From Bacteroidota bacterium (lineage in GTDB: Bacteria; Bacteroidota; Bacteroidia; Bacteroidales; VadinHA17), in contig JAEYZD010000062.1 of the NCBI GenBank assembly GCA_023430725.1, positions 1-14,701 of the forward strand: DNA of 14,701 bases. The letters run 5' to 3'. Of this stretch, positions 1-6,926 are shown piece after piece. How positions within the stretch are numbered: the first letter of the stretch is position 1; each line of letters opens with the position of its first letter. Under the pieces are notes generated by a model that ran no database searches, had not been told where the DNA came from, and saw nothing but the letters and a program-made list of their open reading frames with translations. The position numbers and the translations under genes are program-made.

Positions 1-77
1 GTATAGATCAGCCCGGGGAAGGAATTCCCGAACCGGAAATGGAAACCATACAGATACAGATGCCTGATTGCGGAGGA

Positions 78-1769
78 TCAGATGGCCAACTGGCCGGAGA
101 CGCCTGAGATGATCACTTCCTCCATCCGGGCTGCAGCATCGTCTATTTCCTGAGCAGAGGCTACAAGTTCCTCAGCCTTTTTCCTGTCTTTCAGACCCTT
201 GACATTTATCCTAACATTCAGGAAGGCTCCCCTTATGCAGGCCCTGACTGCCAGTACACCTACAGCGCCGTCAGTGACCGAGTTGGGATTGCCCTTTGCT
301 GTCATCTCCTCCAGGAGCTCAAATACTTTAAATGCTTCCTTCATCACCGTCAGAGGCACCAGTGAGGCATGAAGAGTTGCCGCCTCCACGGCAGCTGCCC
401 TGGCAGCCTTTTCCTCATCACTCTTTTTAGGCAGTTCGAAAGCCTTCAGAATTCCGTTATACGCTTCAGTATCCTCATCTACCAGAGCCAGCAGCCTCTT
501 TTGCATCTCAGCGCCCCTCTCGGCCCATGTGGCAAACTCCTCCCAGCGGTCGTCCCAGCCTCGCTTGTGGCCTGACAGGTTGGCAACCATCGAGCCCAGC
601 GCCGCTCCCATGGCACCCATGGCCGCTGCCACTGATCCGCCGCCCGGGGCGGGCGAATCCGCCGAGGTCTCCCAGACAAAGGAAGCGAGAGAGAGGTCAA
701 CTAGCTTCTTCTTTTTATCAGCCAGGATGTATTCAATTATCTTCTCCTGCGGGTTGAAGGGTTTCAGCTCTGACAAACCCATGGATCTTACAGCCGTTCT
801 GATGAGCTCCTCGTCAGAAACACCTGCCGAACGCTGCTGAAGGTGCAGAAAATAACGTCCGGCATCCAGCATCGACTTCAGGGGTATCAGCCCCACCAGC
901 TCTGAACCGGTCACCCTGACTCCCCTCTCCCCGGCCTTGCGGCATACCTCGTCAAATGCGACATGTACCGGGGTAACGCCGATATTTGTCAGGTTCATAG
1001 AGATCTGTGCAAACCCGTACTCCGGGATGTACCATCCAATGGCCTTTACCGCCTTGAGCGATCCGGGTATCATAACCGGGTTGCCCTCTGCGTCTCTCAC
1101 CACCTTGCCGGTAATGGGATTGCCCTCCCGCTTTTCGCGACCCCTCTCCCTTACGTCAAAAGCGATTGCATTCGCCCTGCGTGTCGAAGTTGTGTTCAGG
1201 TTAATGTTAAACGCTACAAGGAAATCACGCGCACCAACGATTACCGCTCCGGCGCCTGCATCAAACCGTGCCGGCCCGAAGTCGGGCTTCCATGCCGGAT
1301 CTGCCAGTTTCTTCCTAAGTCCCTCATACTCCCCTGCCCTGACGCTGGCAAGGTTCCTCCTCTTCTCCTCGAAGGCAGCGGATTCGTAGCAATAAACCGG
1401 CAGTGAAAGCTCCTCCCCTATCCTGCGGGACAGTTTCCGGGCATACTCTGCCGTCTCATCCATTGTCATGCCGGCCACCGGAACAAGCGGGCACACATCG
1501 GTGGCACCCATCCTGGGATGGGCACCGGAATGCTTCGACATGTCTATCACCTGCGCGGCTTTCCGCACCGCCCTGAAGGCTGCCTCACAGACCGATTCAG
1601 GGTCACCCACAAAGGTGACAACGGTACGGTTTGTATCTTTCCCGGGGTCAACGTCAAGCAGTAACACCCCTTCTACTGATTCTATCTCATCAGTTATCTG
1701 CTTTATCTTCTCCATGTCGCGACCCTCGCTGAAGTTGGGGACACATTCGATTAATCTCGCATTATTCAT
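78..1769 (-). CDS. ftcD: Bifunctional glutamate formimidoyltransferase / formimidoyl-THF cyclodeaminase (FtcD)
   Basis: Cytosolic enzyme of histidine breakdown. The N-terminal part moves the formimino group of N-formimino-glutamate to tetrahydrofolate; the C-terminal part releases ammonia to give 5,10-methenyl-THF. The 563-residue protein starts with the family opening ECVPNFSEG (residues 8-16). HPRMG at 84-88 carries the histidine that aligns with catalytic His82 of the pig enzyme, followed by DVCPLVPV. The transferase part runs to about residue 345. The cyclodeaminase part starts near 355 and contains APGGGSVAAAMGAMGAALGSM (374-394, glycine/alanine-rich) and NPNSVTDGAVG (494-504). Compared with the pig enzyme from memory there is an extra segment of about 19 residues near 211-238; I recall similar segments in other bacterial members. 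Both domains in one chain is the animal-type architecture and permits channelling of the folate intermediate. It lies 89 bp downstream of hutI on the same strand, so co-transcription is likely. Confidence 0.96.
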   Translation of the reverse strand: MNNARLIECVPNFSEGRDMEKIKQITDEIESVEGVLLLDVDPGKDTNRTVVTFVGDPESVCEAAFRAVRKAAQVIDMSKHSGAHPRMGATDVCPLVPVAGMTMDETAEYARKLSRRIGEELSLPVYCYESAAFEEKRRNLASVRAGEYEGLRKKLADPAWKPDFGPARFDAGAGAVIVGARDFLVAFNINLNTTSTRRANAIAFDVRERGREKREGNPITGKVVRDAEGNPVMIPGSLKAVKAIGWYIPEYGFAQISMNLTNIGVTPVHVAFDEVCRKAGERGVRVTGSELVGLIPLKSMLDAGRYFLHLQQRSAGVSDEELIRTAVRSMGLSELKPFNPQEKIIEYILADKKKKLVDLSLASFVWETSADSPAPGGGSVAAAMGAMGAALGSMVANLSGHKRGWDDRWEEFATWAERGAEMQKRLLALVDEDTEAYNGILKAFELPKKSDEEKAARAAAVEAATLHASLVPLTVMKEAFKVFELLEEMTAKGNPNSVTDGAVGVLAVRACIRGAFLNVRINVKGLKDRKKAEELVASAQEIDDAAARMEEVIISGVSGQLAI

Positions 1770-1787
1770 ATTATCGTGGATTTTACA

Positions 1788-1840
1788 GGAAGTCTGAATG
1801 TCTCAAGGTCTGAGGGCTGAAAGTCAGGTCTGAGGGTCGT
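1788..1840. repeat. Degenerate GTCTGA-type tandem repeat between hutI and ftcD
   Basis: The hutI-ftcD spacer holds two exact copies of AGGTCTGAGGG (1806-1816 and 1826-1836), 20 bp apart, plus looser copies of the same core (AGTCTGAA at 1791-1798, GTCTCAAG at 1800-1807). The whole stretch reads as a decayed array of GTCTGARR units. No stable hairpin with a T-run is seen, so I do not call it a terminator. Origin and role are unknown; slippage-generated intergenic repeats are one possibility. Confidence 0.55.
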
Positions 1841-1858
1841 TAGCAGTACTCATAATCA

Positions 1859-3103
1859 TTATTCCAATACTATTTCTCCGTTAAGTATTACCCTGTCAAC
1901 CAGGTTGCTGCCATATGCATACGGCAGGTACTCATAAGAAGGTATCTTTTTAGTAATAAACAAATTAGCCTTTTTGCCCACAGTGATTGACCCGTGTGTC
2001 TCTGACAGCCCCATGGCATAGGCAGCGTTGAGTGTAACGGCATTGATTGCCTCCTCAGGCAGCAGCCGGAGCCTGATGCACCCGAGCGAAACAACAAGCT
2101 TCATGTTGCCCGATGGCGATGATCCGGGATTATAATCGCTGGCCATCGCCAGAGGCAGTCCCGCGTCAATCATCTTCCGCGCCGGAGGATCAGTCATCCC
2201 CAGGAAAAATGCTGCACCGGGCAGGAGTGTCGGCATCGTACCGCTGCCGAGCAGGGCAGCAATCTCCTCCTCGCCAGTGAATTCAAGGTGATCAACAGAA
2301 AGGGCACCGTATTTGACACCTGTTTGTATCCCACCTGAATAATCAAGCTCATTGGCGTGTATCTTGGGGCGCATGCCATATCGTGTACCTGCTTCAAGGA
2401 TACGTGATGTCTCTTCAACCGTGAAGAAGCCTCTGTCGCAGAACACATCTGTGTAATCGGCCAGACGCTCAGCAGCAACAGCCGGTATCATCTCATTTAT
2501 TATAAGGTCTACATAACCGCTGCGGTTGTCACGATACTGTGCAGGAACGGCATGGGCACCAAGGAAGGTGGCTCTGACCGTGAGCGGCGACTCCTCCCTT
2601 ATCCTTCTGATAACACGGAGCATCTTTAGCTCATCCTCAGTGGTCAGGCCGTAACCGCTCTTGATCTCAACTGCGCCGGTGCCGAAGGAGATGATCTCCC
2701 TCACCCGTTCCATCGACTGCCGGAAGAGCTCTTCCTCTGATGTCTCATGAAGCAGCTTCGCGGAGTTGAGGATGCCTCCGCCCCTCCTGGCGATCTCTTC
2801 ATACGACAACCCGCGTATCTTGTCGGTGTACTCCTTCTCCCTGCTCCCGGCGTAAACCAGGTGAGTGTGAGGATCGCAAAACGCCGGGAAAACAAATCCT
2901 CCGCCGGCATCAATCCTCCGGATCTCATTGCTGAAGACAGGCATCGTTTCAGGCGGCCCGTAACCGGCTATTATCCCGTCCTCTATCAGCAACCACCCCT
3001 TTTCAACGACAGGCAACACTGCCATCTCCTTCCCGGCTGTGAAGAGCGCACCATCTTCCCTGGTCTGCACCAGCATTCCCGTGTTGTATATTATCAGGCT
3101 CAT
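1859..3103 (-). CDS. hutI: Imidazolonepropionase (HutI)
   Basis: Metal-dependent amidohydrolase that opens 4-imidazolone-5-propanoate to N-formimino-L-glutamate, the third step of histidine degradation; its product is the substrate of the downstream ftcD. At 414 residues it has the normal family length. Visible metal ligands are His79 and His81 in DPHTHLVYAGSRE, His249 in KIHANE and Asp323 in ASDYNPGS; His272 in VDHLEF is also conserved. Substrate-contact motifs EIKSGYGL (147-153) and LGAHAVP (181-187) are intact, as is RGGGI (107-111). The C-terminal stretch GSITVGKKANLFI is the usual closing beta segment of amidohydrolases. The start Met opens the beta-rich N-terminal segment expected for the family. 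hutH and hutU are not in this window, so the pathway is split or continues outside. A candidate promoter lies about 30 bp upstream, divergent from the outer-membrane gene at 3194. Confidence 0.97.
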   Translation of the reverse strand: MSLIIYNTGMLVQTREDGALFTAGKEMAVLPVVEKGWLLIEDGIIAGYGPPETMPVFSNEIRRIDAGGGFVFPAFCDPHTHLVYAGSREKEYTDKIRGLSYEEIARRGGGILNSAKLLHETSEEELFRQSMERVREIISFGTGAVEIKSGYGLTTEDELKMLRVIRRIREESPLTVRATFLGAHAVPAQYRDNRSGYVDLIINEMIPAVAAERLADYTDVFCDRGFFTVEETSRILEAGTRYGMRPKIHANELDYSGGIQTGVKYGALSVDHLEFTGEEEIAALLGSGTMPTLLPGAAFFLGMTDPPARKMIDAGLPLAMASDYNPGSSPSGNMKLVVSLGCIRLRLLPEEAINAVTLNAAYAMGLSETHGSITVGKKANLFITKKIPSYEYLPYAYGSNLVDRVILNGEIVLE

Positions 3104-3131
3104 GGCACCGGTATTAATGTCCGCTAATGTA

Positions 3132-3140
3132 GCAATATTA
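3132..3140 (-). promoter_or_regulatory. Candidate -7 promoter element for hutI
   Basis: On the minus strand the sequence reads TAATATTGC, one mismatch from the Bacteroidota -7 consensus TAnnTTTGC. It ends 28 bp before the hutI ATG, a plausible leader length. No clear TTTG is seen in the -33 position, so this is tentative. Confidence 0.35.
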
Positions 3141-3171
3141 AAATAATTAGGATATGAGCATCATTTTTCTT

Positions 3172-3179
3172 TAACTTTG
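3172..3179 (+). promoter_or_regulatory. Candidate -7 promoter element for the Omp85-like gene
   Basis: TAACTTTG matches the Bacteroidota -7 consensus TAnnTTTG exactly. It lies 14 bp before the ATG at 3194 and 23 bp before the in-frame ATG at 3203. With a transcription start about 6-7 bp after the element, the leader to the first ATG would be very short, so the second ATG may be the better start. No convincing -33 TTTG is visible. Confidence 0.45.
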
Positions 3180-3193
3180 GTTTCCTTACAAAA

Positions 3194-4558
3194 ATGAAAC
3201 CTATGAAAAAACTCTCTTTACTTCTTCTGACCGGGCTCCTCGCCTCTTCATTACTTGCCCAGGAGACCAAGACGGGATGGAACTTCGGCGCACTGCCGGC
3301 CGTCACCTACAGCACCGACCAGGGATTCCAGTACGGAGCCCTTGTGAACCTGTTTGATTACGGTGACGGATCAATCTACCCGGACTATTATCACAGGATA
3401 TATGTCGAAGCATCAACATTCACCAAGGGGAGCTCGATCCTCAGGGTGATGTATGACTCAGACTACCTGATCAAGGGGATAAGGTACGCTGTGGACCTCA
3501 GCTATATGCCTGACTTCGCCTATGACTTCTACGGATTTAACGGGTTCGGATCAGTCTACAACAGTGCATGGACAGATGACGAGCTGGTTAACAACAGCCT
3601 CTCACCTGACTACCGCAGCCGCCTTTTCTACGCAATGAAACGCCACCTCTTCAGGTTCAAGAACGATTTTATCGGTAAAATCGGTGATAACAACTGGAAC
3701 TGGAATGCAGGACTGAGTATCCAGCAGTTCAAGCCTGACGTCCTGGATGTGAGTAAATTCAACAAGGGAAAAGATCCTGAAGATCCAAAATACCTGCCTG
3801 ATGTACCCACACTTTTCGAGTACTACACCGGTGCAGGGATCATCTCTCAGGAAGAGGCCGACGGCGGTTGGATAACGGGCATCAAGGGAGGGATCTCCTA
3901 TGATACCCGTGACCAGCGTGCATGCCCGATGAACGGTATCTGGGCCGAGACCGGGATCGAAGTTGTACCCGAATTCCTCGGCGCTGAGTTGTCATTCGGA
4001 AAACTCTACCTCACCTGGAGGCAGTATTTTACCCTCAAGGAAGATGACCTGAGTTTTGCCTACAGACTCGGTTACCAGCAGACTATCTTCGGCGATGTGC
4101 CATTCTATTACCAGGGACAGATAATTGTCTCTGAACTTCGTGGCGCCAGCTCTGAAGGCCTCGGCGGCAGCAAGACCATCAGGGGTTTGCTGAGAAACAG
4201 GGTCATCGGTGACGGGATTGCATACGGAAACGCCGAACTGCGATGGAAGATGGTCCGGTTTAAGTTCATCAACCAAAACTGGTACCTGGGAACAAATTAT
4301 TTCTTTGATGCAGGCATTGTCACTGACCCCATCGATGTTGACAGAGCTGCCTTTCAGAGCTTCCTTAACGATATGGAAAGCGGTGAATCAATCAGCGATT
4401 TCCTCGCTGAAGGAAAGGACAAGCCTCACATGGCCGCCGGCCTCGGGCTGAAGATTGCCATGAACGAAAACTTCATCATCTCGGCTGACATCGGTAAGGC
4501 GCTGAAGGAGCAGGACGGGGGGATGGAGTTCTATATTGGACTCAATTATCTGTTCTAG
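3194..4558 (+). CDS. Omp85-superfamily outer-membrane beta-barrel (BamA/TamA barrel-like, no POTRA)
   Basis: Predicted outer-membrane barrel of 454 residues. A Sec signal peptide is clear: a lysine-rich start, a Leu-rich core (residues 7-22) and cleavage near SLLA|QE, the usual Bacteroidota pattern. There is no room for POTRA repeats before the barrel. Omp85 traits are DTRDQ (237-241) in a strand-turn context, and SKTIRGLLRNR with Ile329-Arg330-Gly331, matching the conserved (V/I)RG(F/Y/L) motif of barrel loop 6, followed by AYGNAELRW. The chain alternates aromatic and polar residues and ends in Phe, as substrates of the Bam machinery do. Stand-alone barrels of this kind are common in the phylum; their roles (lipid or protein export, or phospholipase-linked transport) are mostly unknown. 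It is a single-gene unit divergent from hutI. The stop codon is already part of the GGCARTA repeat. Start at 3194 or 3203 is undecided; both keep the signal peptide. Confidence 0.85.
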   Translation: MKPMKKLSLLLLTGLLASSLLAQETKTGWNFGALPAVTYSTDQGFQYGALVNLFDYGDGSIYPDYYHRIYVEASTFTKGSSILRVMYDSDYLIKGIRYAVDLSYMPDFAYDFYGFNGFGSVYNSAWTDDELVNNSLSPDYRSRLFYAMKRHLFRFKNDFIGKIGDNNWNWNAGLSIQQFKPDVLDVSKFNKGKDPEDPKYLPDVPTLFEYYTGAGIISQEEADGGWITGIKGGISYDTRDQRACPMNGIWAETGIEVVPEFLGAELSFGKLYLTWRQYFTLKEDDLSFAYRLGYQQTIFGDVPFYYQGQIIVSELRGASSEGLGGSKTIRGLLRNRVIGDGIAYGNAELRWKMVRFKFINQNWYLGTNYFFDAGIVTDPIDVDRAAFQSFLNDMESGESISDFLAEGKDKPHMAAGLGLKIAMNENFIISADIGKALKEQDGGMEFYIGLNYLF

Positions 4559-4669
4559 GCAGTAGGCAGTAGGCAGTAGGCAATAGTGTTGACAATGATC
4601 CGTACAGGATCGCCATGCTTTGCAGTAATCTCACTACTGCCTATTGCCTTTTGCCTATTGCCTTTCCTA
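4556..4669. repeat. Inverted-repeat element of GGCARTA heptamers between convergent genes; possible terminator
   Basis: The left arm has TAGGCAG three times in tandem (4556-4576), then TAGGCAA and TAG. The right arm (4632-4662) carries the same heptamer inverted. Bases 4558-4588 pair in perfect register with 4632-4662: of 31 positions, 26 are Watson-Crick, 3 are G-U in the plus-strand RNA and 2 are mismatches. In the minus-strand RNA the three G-U pairs become A-C mismatches, so the fold favours the plus transcript. The 43-base loop holds a smaller hairpin, GATCC/GGATC (4597-4611). The element starts at the stop codon of the upstream gene and ends at that of DUF819. There is no strong T-run after the stem, so termination is inferred from position only. 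Confidence 0.75.
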
Positions 4670-5956
4670 TAGCTTACCCAGCCACATCCCGAACGCAACT
4701 CCGATATAGTTGCCAAGGATCCAGCCAATCATACCGGTGGCAAGCCCTGTGAGAATGACATCCTTGTTCTTCAGGGCTGCTGCTACCATCGGAACAAACG
4801 GTGGTGAATAGACAAACCCGGTGGTTGTGATAAGGTAATCATCGGCATTGATCCTGAATATCCATGAGAGGAGAAGGTGCAGGAACAGAGACCCGAAATA
4901 TGCATAGGTGACATAAAGCATGAGATTCAGGTACTTAACCTGGAATATTATGCTCAGATCACACCTTGTGGCAATCACTATCGAAAAGGCAATTATGAAG
5001 TACATCCCCAGCTGGAACGTCTTCCTGATATTTCTTACTGGTTTGATGAATGAAGCCGCCACACCAAGGGTCGTAATCGTAAGTATCACTGAAATGGTCA
5101 TGGGAACATTCGGGAGCAACACACTGACACCGACACCCAGCCCCAGTATGACCAATGCCATGCCTATGGCTGCCAGCAACGGAAGTACTATTCCCTTTTT
5201 GAAAATCCCGGAATAGTCATCGAAATCTTCAGCAATCTTCTCCAGTTCATGACCGTCAGCATGAACCTTTCCGGAGTCTGCAGGCGCCTTGAAAGGCGGC
5301 AGGAACAACCTGAAGAAGGCAGGACCGGCAGTAATGAAGAAAAGAATAACAATTGCCCCTACTATCATGTCATATGTATTTGTCATGATAAAGGCATTCG
5401 GATCAACCTTGAGTGCAAGGGCAATGGAGGCCAGGTTAACCGAGCCTCCCGTATAAAGCCCGATGAGCATGCCGCCAATCTTATCCGCTCCTTCCACCTT
5501 GTCCCTGAAGATCAGATAGCCTGTTGCCACAATAACCGCCACTGAAACCAGGGCAAGCAGCATCGACAGAAATCCCTTTCCGGAGAACCGTAGCCACCTC
5601 CTCACATTCAATGAAAAGAGAATCAGCGGTATGGCGAGCAGTACCAGCGCACTCTGCATGCTGTCCTGCACCACGGCAATACTGTTGTACCTGAAATCAC
5701 TGTGACTGAGACTTCCCTGAGCAACCATCTCAACAGCCTCTGTCTTTGGAATATAGGGGCGATCCTGGCCTATTGTGGCCTCGCGGTAGGCATCACTTGC
5801 CCGTGGCATCAGTCCCACGTTTGCAATTATGATACCGGTTGCATAGGCCAGCACTATTGCTCCCACCTTCTTGAAGAAGGGATATTTATGAGTGAGCCAG
5901 ATTAAAAATATCGGAAATACAAGGCAGAACAGGGCCAGCAATATCAGGCTAAACAT
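4667..5956 (-). CDS. DUF819 family multi-pass membrane protein
   Basis: Integral inner-membrane protein of 429 residues with roughly 11-12 hydrophobic segments (near 1-21, 31-50, 101-117, 128-150, 162-182, 192-215, 256-280, 285-303, 315-330, 345-366, 378-395 and 400-426). The segment LYTGGSVNLASIALAL (167-182) is the glycine-rich signature I associate with DUF819 (YjcL-like) proteins. A cytosolic or periplasmic loop at 222-252 is charged. Transport function is presumed from the topology; no substrate is known to me. It has its own position: the fabI terminator lies upstream and the inverted-repeat element immediately downstream, so it is probably monocistronic. A possible -7 element lies 20 bp before the ATG. 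The family call is from memory of motifs; the membrane nature is plain from the sequence. Confidence 0.85.
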   Translation of the reverse strand: MFSLILLALFCLVFPIFLIWLTHKYPFFKKVGAIVLAYATGIIIANVGLMPRASDAYREATIGQDRPYIPKTEAVEMVAQGSLSHSDFRYNSIAVVQDSMQSALVLLAIPLILFSLNVRRWLRFSGKGFLSMLLALVSVAVIVATGYLIFRDKVEGADKIGGMLIGLYTGGSVNLASIALALKVDPNAFIMTNTYDMIVGAIVILFFITAGPAFFRLFLPPFKAPADSGKVHADGHELEKIAEDFDDYSGIFKKGIVLPLLAAIGMALVILGLGVGVSVLLPNVPMTISVILTITTLGVAASFIKPVRNIRKTFQLGMYFIIAFSIVIATRCDLSIIFQVKYLNLMLYVTYAYFGSLFLHLLLSWIFRINADDYLITTTGFVYSPPFVPMVAAALKNKDVILTGLATGMIGWILGNYIGVAFGMWLGKL

Positions 5957-5976
5957 GGCGGTCAGTTTTAGTTAAC

Positions 5977-5984
5977 CAAAAATA
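5977..5984 (-). promoter_or_regulatory. Candidate -7 promoter element for the DUF819 gene
   Basis: The minus strand reads TATTTTTG, matching TAnnTTTG, 20 bp before the ATG at 5956. It directly follows, and partly shares, the T-rich tail of the fabI terminator, so the match could be a by-product of that tail. No -33 TTTG was found. Confidence 0.3.
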
Positions 5985-6016
5985 GAAAAAGCGCCTTGCC
6001 CCAATGGCAAGACGCC
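5978..6016 (-). terminator. Intrinsic terminator after fabI
   Basis: In the minus-strand RNA a 10-bp stem (GCGTCTTGCC with GGCAAGGCGC, arms 6006-6015 and 5991-6000) closes a 5-base loop and is followed by TTTTTCTATTTTT. The single non-Watson-Crick pair is a G-U in this orientation but an A-C mismatch in the other, and the T-run exists only on the minus strand. It therefore ends the bamD-to-fabI transcript, 40 bp after the fabI stop. Confidence 0.85.
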
Positions 6017-6055
6017 TTCAAATTAAGTTTATATACTGTGGTTGAGTAAGTACTT

Positions 6056-6892
6056 TTACTTATCAAGACACTCCCTGAAGCTCTTGTTGTACTGTTCAAT
6101 TGCCCGCTCGCTCATACCCATGCTGGAGAATCCCCCGTCATTGAATATGTTCTGCATCGTGACCTTCCGCGTCAGGTCCGAGAAGAGCGTGATACAGACA
6201 TCGGCACAGTCAGCAGCATCGGCGTTGCCAAGAGGAGACATCCTGTCGGAGAAATCAACCAGTGAATCAAAGCCTGCAATTCCTGATCCCGCCGTAGTGG
6301 CGGTAGGTGACTGCGAGATTGTGTTGACGCGCACATGCCGGTCCTTGCCGTAGATATAGCCGAAGCTCCTGGCAATGGACTCAAGCAGCGCCTTGGCGTC
6401 ACCCATGTCGTTATACCCGGCCAGGGTGCGCTGTGCCGCCACGTATGTAAGTGCAACCACTGAGCCCCATTCAGTTATGGCATCCATTCTATAGGCAGTC
6501 TGCAGTATCCGGTGAAAGCTGAGAGCCGAGATGTCAAGTGTCTTGAGCATGTTCTCATAGCTGCTTTCGGCGTACGGTATCCCTTTCCTTACGTTTGGAG
6601 ACATCCCGATGGAGTGAAGCACGAAATCTATCTTCCCGCCAAAAATCTCCGTTGCCCTGTTGAAAAGCTCTTCAAGGTCTTTCATGCTTGTGGCATCGGC
6701 AGTAATCACTTCGCTGCCGGTCTTCTCCGCCAGCTCGCCGATAGTGCCCATCCGTATAGCCACCGGGGCATTGGTGAGTACAAGCCGTGCGCCCTGTGCG
6801 TGGGCCTTCTCCGCCACATGCCAGGCAATGGATTTGTCATTGAGAGCTCCGAAAATGATTCCCTTCTTGCCCTCGAGTAGATTAGTGATCAT
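6056..6892 (-). CDS. fabI: Enoyl-[acyl-carrier-protein] reductase (NADH), FabI type
   Basis: Last reductive step of type II fatty acid elongation: reduces trans-2-enoyl-ACP to acyl-ACP with NAD(P)H. The 278-residue protein has the SDR-fold nucleotide site in the FabI form (GIIFGALNDKSIAWH, 11-25), the LHSIGMSPN stretch (92-100) and the catalytic pair Tyr160 and Lys167 in YNDMGDAKALLES, with the second FabI tyrosine at 150, ten residues earlier as in the E. coli enzyme. The C-terminal MQNIFNDGGFSSMGM is the usual cofactor-side closing segment. It is somewhat longer than E. coli FabI (262), as I recall for Bacteroidota members. It follows recN by 34 bp with no promoter motif between them, and an intrinsic terminator follows, so it is likely the last gene of the bamD operon. 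Confidence 0.96.
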   Translation of the reverse strand: MITNLLEGKKGIIFGALNDKSIAWHVAEKAHAQGARLVLTNAPVAIRMGTIGELAEKTGSEVITADATSMKDLEELFNRATEIFGGKIDFVLHSIGMSPNVRKGIPYAESSYENMLKTLDISALSFHRILQTAYRMDAITEWGSVVALTYVAAQRTLAGYNDMGDAKALLESIARSFGYIYGKDRHVRVNTISQSPTATTAGSGIAGFDSLVDFSDRMSPLGNADAADCADVCITLFSDLTRKVTMQNIFNDGGFSSMGMSERAIEQYNKSFRECLDK

Positions 6893-6926
6893 GATTCTTT
6901 TGTTTCAGTTTATTGTAAACAAATGC

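Noticed and set aside
1..77. Terminator after ftcD
   Set aside because: There is a small palindrome (GGAATTCC within GC-rich flanks) but no T-run on the minus strand, so no support for an intrinsic terminator.
3..107. Open plus-strand frame from the window edge to a TGA at 105-107, possible tail of a convergent gene overlapping ftcD
   Set aside because: Only 34 codons are visible, acidic and without a recognisable motif, and another frame is also open to position 67. Not enough to call a gene, but the region left of the window should be checked.
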